From: Akebia trifoliata
Lineage: Eukaryota; Streptophyta; Magnoliopsida; Ranunculales; Lardizabalaceae
DNA: 64,000 bases
Assembly: GCA_017979445.1 (NCBI GenBank)
Contig: CM030718.1
Coordinates: forward strand, 25,849,021-25,913,020
Direction of reading: 5' to 3'
Position numbers and translations under genes: made by a program. Shown here piece after piece: positions 23,379 to 32,000 of the stretch. Numbering within the stretch: the first letter of the stretch is position 1; each line of letters begins with the position of its first letter. A model generated the notes under the pieces. That model was given only the letters and a program-made list of their open reading frames with translations. It was not told the origin of the DNA and ran no database searches.

Positions 23379-25262
23379 CCTGAAGAATACCACACCATCG
23401 GATTTGCTTCATGTCAACTCCATAAGACAGATCATCAGGAGCATGAGAGTATCCACCTATTACATCATATATGTGTGTGGTGTGTTATTATCAATTAAAC
23501 AACAAAACCAACAATTTTACTTGTTTTCCTGTCTTGCTATATGGCCTACATACCTTGCAAAAGAAGCCCCCAAAACAGAAGCTTTATTGTTCTTAAAATG
23601 ATTTTCTTTACTGCATCATTCACCTTTGGAATTCTCTGCAACATCTCAACATGAACACTTAAAAAATCATGATTCCATCATAAGATTGGTCCCATAATAC
23701 TATGATCTGATCCAACGGTATGGCAGCAAAGTGGGCCCACATTTGATATACACATCAAAGTGTGGGACCAGAGAGAGAAAGAGAGAGAGAGTTGTTATTG
23801 CCACACCAACTTTTACTTATAACACACCAATCCATGTGTACTTAATTTCAAAAGGATTGGTGTGTCGTAGGTAAAAAAATTTTGGTGTGGCAATAGAATT
23901 TCTCAAATTATATATATTACCTTAAAAGCCAGGGCAATTGCAACACCCACAATGAAGAGAAAAAAGGGCATCACAAAGTCAGCCAATGTACACCCATTCC
24001 ATGGCGAGTGATCGATGCGCGCGTATGCACCTCCCGCATCATCCACCAATATCATAAGCTGCATCGTATCTCGATGTAAAATATGAGAATATATATATAT
24101 GTAGGAATAAAGTATATATTATATGGATCACATGCATTTCACCATCATTTAAATTATTGTACCGTATTGTATTTCAGTCGAGACTCATACGAAACTTTGA
24201 CTTCAAAATATTGAAAGTTTCAGATAGGGCTGCCAATGGATCAGATCATATCTAGAATCCAATCCAATAACTTTGGATATGGATCGAGGATTTGGGTTAA
24301 CATATTGGAACGGTTCTAGATCAACCATATCTTGATGACCTTATCCAATTAAATGTGAGAAAATATGTAAATTATATTATGTATTTGTTTTAATATATGA
24401 AGTTCATTTATTTTGTATATCAAGACAGATTTGATCCAATTTGGATTCCATCCAACTATTATCAAGTTCAATTTAGATCATTATATTAGGATCCACTAAA
24501 AATCCGGTCCGTCCAATCCATATCAAATGAGTCCCAAACCGATTTAATCCAATCCATTAATAGCCCTAGTTCCAAAAATGTTTCGGTCGAGATAGTCTCA
24601 ATTTTTCTCCGGACCAAAACATTATCTTAATCTAAGATAAATAAACTTGATTTTCATAACTCATAAATCTTAACCATGATTGAGTAATCCACCTCTTGGA
24701 TTAGCCAATGAGTTGTGATTTTCTGGCTCGAAAATTTTCACTCGGTTTGTACTTGGTTGACGTGGCAAGGGCACAAAACCATAGATCTTTTCTTCGGGAT
24801 GTGCAAGAAAATGATCAACGGTTCTGTACCCTTGCGACATCAGCCGAGTAAAGATCGAGTGAAAATTTTCAAGTCCGAAAATCATTAGCATTAACCAAAA
24901 CATGCTCAATATGGGCCTTTGGATCCATCACTGGGTCTGATATTGGGCTATATTAATGGGTCCATCAAACAAGTGGCCCACCCAATAAAAGTGGCCATGG
25001 CCCATAGAGGAATACATACCACTATGGTGAGGCCTCTGAATGCATCCAACGTGGCAATTCTCTTGCTCTTATGCTTTATCAAAGGTTGCTCCTCTCCTTT
25101 TTGTTCCACTAAATGATCCGGTGCTTCACTCTTCTCTTCTTTATCGTTGTTACGGTGATCTCCATCGTCGATCTTCTTCTCTACTTTGTGATGATCATGT
25201 TCTTCTTCCTTTATCAGAGGAGTATTCCCCAAACCTTCTTCTACTCGTCTTACATCCGCCAT
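19031..25262 (-). CDS. HGSNAT-like (heparan-alpha-glucosaminide N-acetyltransferase-like) membrane protein, 13 exons
   Basis: Exons on the minus strand: 25262-25020, 24058-23921, 23635-23554, 23456-23380, 22258-22143, 21979-21871, 21767-21651, 21562-21471, 21388-21322, 21223-21142, 21062-20971, 20283-20140 and 19177-19031. All have GT-AG borders and join in frame to 501 residues, ATG at 25262, TGA at 19033-19031. Residues 1-62 are charged and probably cytosolic. Then come KRIATLDAFRGLTIV and IDHSPWNGCTLADFV, whose His98 aligns with the active-site His of the animal enzyme. Many membrane segments follow, with GVDMKQIRWCGILQRIALVY, LGPACNAVGYVDRQVWGI and FLFLEWIGMNAMLVFVMAAQ before a KLGIYWKL end. 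Animal relatives acetylate lysosomal heparan glucosamine; plants lack heparan sulfate, so the substrate is unknown. No break seen: intact gene. Introns carry many MITEs. Confidence 0.93.
19297..19600. mobile_element. MITE of the 'GGCACCCCAACTTTTACTTATTACACCCC' family, last intron
   Basis: The left end AGTTACTATTGGCACTCTAA, then CTTTTACTTATTACATCCC, is mirrored at the right by GAGGTGCCTATTGCAGCTCTC. In the middle are AAACACGCCATTCAAACATTAC and TAGAATCTTAAACCC blocks shared with 20625-20955 and 50330-51420. Lies in the intron between exons 12 and 13 of the HGSNAT-like gene. Confidence 0.7.
19724..19908. mobile_element. Foldback element in the last intron
   Basis: The left arm has CTCATATGTTCACACAAA, CTCGACCGTGCATTTGTGAG and ATTCAACAGTTG. 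The right arm mirrors it with CAATCATTGAATCTCACAAA, TACACGGTCAGG and TGTGTGAACATATGAG. About 180 bp. Resembles the element at 10535-10760. Confidence 0.7.
20340..20960. mobile_element. Two or more adjoining 'CCCCAACTTTTACTTATTACACC' MITEs, intron 11
   Basis: From 20355 one element runs ACACCCCAACTTTTACTTAT, then CACCCCAATTTC, to GGGATGTGAATAGGAGCTCT near 20610. A second starts at GAGAGCTACTATTTGGACCA (20627) and ends with AAGTAAAAGTTGGCGTGCC near 20950. They fill most of the intron between exons 11 and 12 and bring the repeat up to about 10 bp from the exon 11 donor side. Confidence 0.6.
22320..22935. repeat. hAT-like foldback text, intron 4
   Basis: It begins AGAGGTGTCAATGGGTCAAG and carries CCCGAAT / ACCCGAGTTATTCGGGT motifs. 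A second part, 22540-22915, runs from GGTGCTGGCAATGGGTCGG to CCCATTGCCAGTCCTAGG, which are inverted. Non-coding, inside the HGSNAT-like gene. Confidence 0.5.
22945..23118. mobile_element. Palindromic MITE (TGACGT/AACCATAGA group), intron 4
   Basis: Left arm: TGATTTTCTTACGCCCC, CTTGATGTGGCATGGC, then AGAATCATAGATCTTTTTCT. Right arm: AAAGATCTATGATTCTAACA, ACTACGTCAGGGGC, then ATCAGAAAATCATTA. The ends match the copies at 4655, 24708 and 28438. Confidence 0.8.
23342..23378. repeat. (GA)n microsatellite next to exon 4
   Basis: About 15 GA units directly beside the exon 4 donor (23380/23379) of the HGSNAT-like gene. On the transcript strand this is a pyrimidine (CT) run starting within a few bases of the GT donor, which could affect splicing. 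Confidence 0.9.
23790..23912. mobile_element. Short MITE, intron 2
   Basis: GTTGTTATTGCCACACCAAC, then TTTTACTTATAACACACC at the left, mirrored by GGTGTGTCGTAGGTAAAA, then TTTTGGTGTGGCAATAGAAT at the right. Its right end lies 9 bp from exon 2 of the HGSNAT-like gene. Confidence 0.75.
24230..24568. mobile_element. hAT-like foldback, intron 1
   Basis: Starts AGGGCTGCCAATGGATCAGA and ends with AATCCATTAATAGCCCTAG, which are inverted repeats. Inside, GGATCGAGGATTTGG and CCAATTTGGATTCCATCC pair. About 340 bp in intron 1 of the HGSNAT-like gene. Confidence 0.6.
24708..24888. mobile_element. Palindromic MITE (TGACGT/AACCATAGA group), intron 1
   Basis: Left arm: GTGATTTTCTGGCTCGAAAA, TTTTCACTCGG, TTGACGTGGCAAGGGCACAA, AACCATAGATCTTTTC. 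Right arm: ACGGTTCTGTACCCTTGCGA, CATCAGCCGAGTAAAG, CGAGTGAAAATTTTCAAG, CCGAAAATCATTA. Confidence 0.82.
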
Positions 25263-25700
25263 TAATGCAATTCAAGTCCTTCTCCCAACACAAAGGAATT
25301 TAAACAATCAAGAATTATAAGTAGATGTAAATCAGACAAAAGTCAAAGCAAGAGAGACGTTATTAGATTCAACGGCCGGCATTTGTTTGTATCTGAATCG
25401 GATAATGGGGCCCATGTAGTTAAATATATCCCATTTTATGGATCGAGCGGAAGAATCCGTGGATTTTGGGCAAAAAAGGACAGATTCCTTGTGGGCCTGA
25501 AGGGTATCTGTCACCAACTACGTATTAATATGGAAGAGTTAGTGCCCGAAAATGCTAAACAGTGGAGTTTAGATCCTGTACTCCAGGAGTTGGATAATTG
25601 CAACCCTCTCTTTTTGCCACATGGCATATTATCTCTCCCAACTTTATTTCTTTATTTTTCATGGGTTTTGGGGCCAGCCTTTTAATAAACCCATTGTTAT
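25263..25700. other. Upstream flank of the HGSNAT-like gene
   Basis: This should hold its leader and promoter. Open frames at 25383-25685 (+) and 25332-25517 (-) resemble nothing known. No clear TATA box was located. Confidence 0.4.
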
Positions 25701-25705
25701 TATTA

Positions 25706-25893
25706 TTAGGAAAATGCTGAAGAAACATTGAAAAAATTTGACATCATTTCACACATTGCTGACATGGATGTGTGTCCAGAACTATAGATGATTTTTATTG
25801 AGATACAAGTGAGACGCATCTATGGTTCTGTGCACAATAATATGTGAAACGATGTCAATTTTTTTCAATGTCACTCCAGCACGACTCTTATCA
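25706..25893. mobile_element. Palindromic MITE (TGCTGGAGTGAC-ended subgroup)
   Basis: Left: AATGCTGAAGAAACATTG, TTTGACATCATTTCACA, GCTGACATGGATGTGTG, CAGAACTATAGATG. Right: CATCTATGGTTCTGTGCAC, GTGAAACGATGTCAATT, CAATGTCACTCCAGCACGAC. About 185 bp. The ends match the copy at 62228. Confidence 0.78.
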
Positions 25894-25961
25894 TTATTAT
25901 TATTAGTAGTAGTAATAGTAATAGCAGTAAGGGTCCATTAGGAATGCCATTGAGCTTGTGA

Positions 25962-26112
25962 ATTGAGAGGAAAATGCTTAATTGACCTCCTTTGACTTTG
26001 CGCTGATGTAGTAGTTTGAAAGAACCATTGATTTTTTTTTTCCTTCTATCTCGACGAAACAAATATATGGTTCTTTAAACACTACACGTCAATGTCGTAG
26101 GAAATCAATTTA
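25962..26112. mobile_element. Palindromic MITE, same group
   Basis: GAGGAAAATGCTTAATTGAC, GCTGATGTAGTAGTTTGAAA and GAACCATTGATT on the left. ATATGGTTCTTTAAACACTA, CACGTCAATGTCG and GGAAATCAATTTAAG on the right. More diverged than other members. Confidence 0.6.
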
Positions 26113-26117
26113 AGATG

Positions 26118-26362
26118 ACTCAATCTGAGATATGGTTTCAAAACTCATCTGAGATCGAGATGTATCGCCCGAGTCATCTCGATATCAAGCATGGACAAGA
26201 CAGACAAACAAATCAATTTCTTGGACGAGATTTAAAATCCCATGTTCATTTTTCAAAATTTTGAACGAGACGTCTCAAATATATCAGAAAACTCATCTGA
26301 GATGACTCAATCTGACATGGACGAGATAAGACGCAAAACCAAGTTTTAAAACCATGATCTGA
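26118..26362. repeat. GAGTCGTCTCG-family foldback, copy 1
   Basis: Carries GAGTCATCTCGATATC, GGACGAGATTTAAAA, GAACGAGACGTCTCAAA and GATGACTCAATCTGACATGG, and ends ACCAAGTTTTAAAACCATGA. The left half mirrors this with TATGGTTTCAAAACTCATC. Two further copies are at 38385 and 60300. Confidence 0.6.
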
Positions 26363-26504
26363 GATGCCCCCCTATGTTCTTAAATCAAATACATACCACT
26401 ATGTCAGACATCTACAAGTTGGCTCAAAAGAAAATGATCAAAATGCCCTTATCTTCAATCTCTAGCCACAAATGGTTTGTGTAGATACGTGATTTTCGAT
26501 TTTC

Positions 26505-26830
26505 AAAAATCATCATTACAAAGGTTTGGAGTCGCCACCATTCCTTTTTGTAATAAGGTGTGAATGGTCACCTAGAGTGTATTTTTAGAAAAAGTGTCGT
26601 TTTGGCGTTTAGTGACTCTTATACGGATAAAACACCGATACATCTAAGATCTAGGTAATTGATTTGATTAGAGAAAAAAGAAGGTGTTAAGCACCCATTT
26701 CTCTCGATTAATTGATGGTAATATCTAAAGTAACTTAGTCATTTACAGATAAAACGAAATAAATAAAAAAGGAAAAGTATCGCATGATTGATGACTTGTT
26801 CCCTAAAAAGGGATTTACTATCGATTCAGA
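26505..26830 (-). mobile_element. LTR/leader fragment related to the element at the right window edge
   Basis: TTTGGAGTCGCCACCATTC at 26524-26542, then GATCTAGGTAATTGATT, a GAAGGTGTTAAGCACCCA block and TGTTCCCTAAAAAGGGATTT recur in the same order at 62902-63222. On the minus strand the first block reads TGGCGACTCC, a primer-binding-site-like sequence known from Ogre/Tat Gypsy elements. Confidence 0.55.
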
Positions 26831-28437
26831 TTATAGGGATCATATATATATATATTAAAAGTGAGCTACAAAGAGGATTTGCAATTGCAATTGAATGAAG
26901 AATTGTTGACCTCAAGATTTGGATCATAAATTATGAGAATAGGTGAAGATGAGAATGTGCACTGTTATTATTATTTTTTATTTTTTTAAATATCCAATTT
27001 GATGATTATGTTGTAGTATTTGCACATAATGTAATCAGTTGTGTCGACAAGCGAAAATGTGGGAAAGGGTCGAGTTAAGGAATTTGATGGCAAATCTGCT
27101 TCAATGACAATCTACAGATTATCGAGGAGGCTAGTTTTAGAGTTTGTAGGACTCAAGGTATTGAATGTCCGTCCCCCCTCTCGGTGTTATTTGTAGGGAA
27201 GAGGAGAGCACTAATACCTCCTTCGGCCGGATACATAAATTTAAATTTGAAACTGATTCCTGATGAGATTTTTTTCCCTTTCCTTTTTATCTACTTATTT
27301 TTATAAGTATGGAGGAGCATACCGTAATATACTCAACAAATTCATGTACCTCTACATAAACAAAATCACACTATATGAGAATGCTAACCAACTTTTTTTC
27401 TTATAAAAACCATTAATTTGTATCTTCTTTTTCTTGCTTTTGGTCACATTGTTTGGCCATCGACGACGTATTCTTTCTCATGCAAATGAGCCATTAGTAT
27501 TTGAAGTGAACTCTTAAAAGGTATTATGAGTTTTTATTCTGGTTCTTGAGCTAAAATTGGTTTTGTAAGGTTAGTCCATATGTTTCTTGTGTGGATCCAA
27601 TAAGATGCAATTGTTCATCAAGAATTAATATGCCTTTGTAGTACCATCTGTGCACCAACACTTATTATCTTTTACAGTTCATCTAAAGCTATAAATCTCT
27701 ATTAACCTTGAAGGTTATCAAAGTTTGAACTCAACAAGATTTAAACTTCACCATGAACTCATAATTTTGATAGTCTCGAAGGCAGTAAGAATTTGAACTT
27801 ACCAAGATTCGAACTTTATGAAACCGAGGATTTAGTAAACACCCTTTACCCAACTTCGATGTCAATCGTAAATGGATCGATTCTAAGCATGTTTTCATCA
27901 TTTTCAACTTGAGAGTAATCCAATGCTTCCAATCTCTGCATCCAAAACATTCAAGCTATATTATTTTAAACAAAAATAATCCTGGTTAAAAATTAGGACG
28001 AAATATAAATTAGTAAAAATCCCCTCTTGTAAAAATAATTATTAGCATTACCCCTCACGCATAACAACTTTGTTATTTCTTTCAAATTTTCAAAATAAAA
28101 TAAGACTAATGAGCTCAAAAAAATTGAAATAACTCACATGAGCCTTCTCACCTTCATCTATTGTATCAAAAGTCACATCTTAAACAAGATGGCTACCTCT
28201 CTTCTCAATACCAAACTCACTGAAATAACAGATTAAGCATGGTTAAATGATGAGAATTGAAAATCCTAATTCATCTTCATCCTCTTAAAGAAGATGAACT
28301 TAGGATTTTGGATTCAATCCGACGGTCTACAAAATTTCAATCCAACAGTAAAAAGAATTCCCTTTTTCTTTAAAGGGTAAGTGTAATGAATGACATTTTC
28401 ATAAACTAACAATTATAAGGGTGTGAGGTATTAAAAA
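26831..28437. other. Intergenic; no gene seen
   Basis: AT-rich. Positions 27690-27850 hold a short repeat, AGTTTGAACTCAACAAGATT, then GAATTTGAACTTACCAAGAT. No open frame or RNA gene could be supported. Confidence 0.4.
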
Positions 28438-28592
28438 GAGACGTGATAATCCGGCACGCCCTTATGACATATGCCCTTATCACAGAATCGTAGATCAATT
28501 GCCTCGAGATACACAAGAAAAAGATTTATGATTCTACGTATCCCTATGCAAATGATCTACGGTTCAGAAGAGGGAGTCAGAAAATCATTATT
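28438..28592. mobile_element. Palindromic MITE (TGACGT/AACCATAGA group)
   Basis: GTGATAATCCGGCACGCCCT, TATGACATATGCCCTTATC, AGAATCGTAGATC at the left. GATTCTACGTATCCC, GATCTACGGTTC, AGGGAGTCAGAAAATCATTA at the right. It lies 250 bp upstream of the RZ-1B-like leader, so it could affect that promoter. Confidence 0.7.
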
Positions 28593-28797
28593 CATTCAAA
28601 AAATATGATGTCCTCAAAATAAGCAATGTTAACAAATAAAATGGTGGTAACCCTAATTTCACCCATTTTACATGGTGGTCTTACTAAAAATACACAGTAT
28701 TTTAAGGAAAATTATAGGAGTTTTCAAAACTTAGGGCTTGATATAGTTAACCACGTGGCATTTTGTGGATTGAAATTGTAAACAAATTATCTCCCCA

Positions 28798-29023
28798 TCA
28801 GATTCGCATCTGTGCTTTAGGTTTTCGTTCACAAAAGCTCAGTCTATCAAACTCGTTTGAGAGAGAGAGAGAGAGAATAGGTGAGTAATGTTAATTAGGG
28901 TTTCTGAATTCTGATCAACATTTAATTCCCAATTAGTTTCAGGTTTCTCTTTTCTTCACAATCGATTTGACTGACCTGGTTCTAACGCTTGATTCCATTT
29001 GTGATTTTTTAGGGTTTCTGGAG
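28798..29023 (+). promoter_or_regulatory. 5' leader of the RZ-1B-like gene, with possible leader intron and telo-box motifs
   Basis: After a (GA)n run, AATAG|GTGAGTAATG at 28876-28890 makes a good splice donor, and TTTTTTAG|GGTTTCTGG at 29005-29021 a good acceptor, giving a leader intron of 28881-29012. AGGGTTT (telo-box core) occurs near 28897 and again at 29011. It is common near starts of plant genes for translation and RNA-binding proteins. The transcription start is not determined. Confidence 0.5.
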
Positions 29024-32000
29024 ATGTCTGTTAAAGTAGAGAATCGTATATTTGTTGGAGGTTTGTCTTGGGACACTACGGATCGGCAGCTCGAAGATGC
29101 ATTCAGCCCTTACGGAAAAATTCTCGAAGCTCAGGTATTATTAGGGTTTCAAAGTATCAATTTTTAGCATCTTTTTTCGGTTTTCGATTAATTAGTTTTC
29201 AGTACAATTAAAACTTAACAATGTTTATAACCACAAATTGTTCCCTACATTTGATTTAACTGAAATTAGTACTTAAATGGCCACATTAAAGAATCAGATC
29301 TGGAAGTTTTGATTGTTGGCCAAATGGTATTGAAATTCTACTACTTAAGGCTAGAACATAAGTATTCCCAAGAAGTGCTTTTTCAAGTACTGTTTGGAGT
29401 AGTTTTAATAGAGTTTTGTGTTTTGATGAGTTGACGAGGGATATATCGAGTAAAATGTAAAATCTCATGAGGGTATAATTGGAATCGTAACTTATATTTG
29501 ACAGACAAAATTGCTCTGCACAAAAACAGTTTTGAGAAGTACTAGTCTCGGTACTTCTCTTAGAAGTACTATTTTTACTCTTTTGCGAAATTACTTCTCC
29601 AAGTGCTTATGTATCCAAATGATTGATATAGTGCTTCTGACTCCTCGCAGGAACCAGAAGCACTTGAAGAAGTCAATCCAAACGGGCCCAAAAAGTCTTG
29701 CTTTTGAGTTTGCTGGAGTGCCTTTTGTTAATGGGTCAATGTTTACTTTGTATATTACTTTTGATTGAATTTTCGACATTGTTTGATCACTAGAAGAGTG
29801 GTGTGAGAAAATATGAGAGAAGACTAAGATCACTATTGGAGCAAAGATTTTTATAAAGAAATCTAGTAAAGCCCCTCCTCAGTGTGCTAATTTAGCAATC
29901 CCAAGAGTTTAGGATGTATGACGGACCAAGGGTTTGTGGGTATATGTTTTATAGTGAGTAGGGGTTTTTCTGAATTTAATCAAAGTTGGAAGGGTAATAT
30001 GATTTGTGGCAATCCAGTAGGAGTATTCCTGTATTTAATAATCTTTGTATTTGGAGCCATACCCTATTTCCATGGGTTCAGTCATCATTTACTCATCAAG
30101 TCTTGGCTTTATTAAAGAGGAAATATAACTCTGGTCTAAAGATGACCTGTTACCTTTGAAATAACAAACATAAGAGCATTACTAGTCCGAGACTCTGAGT
30201 CAACTCTTTCTCCGAGCACAACCTCCAATTTCACTTTTTCAAAAGGCCATCATTGCTTGTTTGGCTCTCCCTAAACCATTTTTACAAGTCTTGTTGTTGG
30301 AGAACTGTCAACAAAGTAGGGCCTCATCTTTATGTGTGAGCATAAAATAACTGGTAGCTAGGTAGGTTTTTTTGTTGCTTTGTGCTGATAAATTTTTTTT
30401 CTTCTTTTATATTTCCGCTGCTACACATATCTTCACATTTTATCGTTAAATACATTGTATTTTGTTATTGTGGTTTTAATTACTAGTTGATTCTAGGCTT
30501 TTAGGTGGTGTTTGTTAATTGTTATTATTTACTTCTCCATTCCCCATTTTATTAATCTCCTTCCTGTGTTTTGTTGCCCTGCTTCAATGGTGGTCTTGAT
30601 CTCTTGAGTTGCCTTAGATGGATTGCATCGAGTCGCTGAAGCTCAATTTCATTTGTATAACTATGTTTCTATCAGATGTGTCCTTTTTGAGATTACCAGG
30701 CCCAGAAATATCCGCATCAGTGGATGGTATCGAGATTTCTTTGGGTACTCAGGATGTGTAACTACAGTTAACTACCTGGCTGTTTGACATGGTTGTGTTA
30801 TGTTGAGAAGAATTAGTATCCATGAAAGGAACAGGGGTTTGTGATCCACAAAATGACCATGGTCATAAGATTTTGGAATATGATTCAGTGCCACAGGTCA
30901 AGAGTCCATTAATGAGTTAGTCATAATGATGAAACAAACATTGGGAGTATTCATTGTACTATGACAAGCAATTATTTTTGTGTGAATTCAATTTTCGGAC
31001 GATTCCGATAAAAATAAAAAAATCTGACGAATGAATGAACAGTAGAAATTGGTTGTCAGTCACCTTTTTGTATGAATCCCTGGTATTATTAACAACTGAA
31101 ATAATCTTGATCGTTTAAGCCTCGTAGAGAAGATCCCGGTGTTTGTAGGTGAATGTTCTTCTATCATGTTAGTTGCTAGTTCGAATTGAAACACGGAAGT
31201 AAGATGTCTGTTGGTGAATGATCACAATGTCTGCAAGGGCCATTGTACTGCTGTAACTGACATTTGATGTATCACTTATGGAATCATCTCGAAGGCTACT
31301 ACTTCATATGACTTTTGATTTTTGATTAGTATGCTCTTACCTTGAACTGCAAAACAAGTTATATACCTGATGGATGATCAGAATGTTAACAATGGTATGA
31401 ATGCAAAGCTTCCAGTTGATTGATTTGTTTTGTACAATAGATATCATCCATGTCGGCCAACCAAATGTTTAGATGAAAGTTCAAGTATACCTTGCACAAG
31501 GATTGGGTGCTTGTGTGAGTGCACCCCTTGTCTTCTTCTGGATGGCAAGAAAACCTATGAAGCACCTTTAGATAATTAATGAGCCACAAAATTCCATCTT
31601 CTAACCTAGTTCATGTCAATGGCTGTTGTTCCTTCTCTTCAGTACCCATTCAAGAAACCTGGTTTATCACCTTCAGTATAATAGTTCCGACCTTCTTTAG
31701 CGAGTTACTGTTTTTCTGTTATTCAGATCATTGTGTGGCCTCTCTCTTTTTTCCTTTCTGATTTGAACCAGCTGAGTGAATCCTGATTACTTTTATGAGC
31801 CTAAACACAACATGATTTTGTATAGCTGTGATTTGAAACGGCAGAGAACAGACATTGCATTGCCTTGGTTCAAAGATGTTTTGTTGCCTGCATGGTTTTG
31901 AAATAACGGTGCTAGCAGAGTTTGGCTGAGACAGTAACCTCAAAAGTTTAGAAACAAAAGTTTGTAGTGAAACTGTATTATATCATAATTCATAACCACC

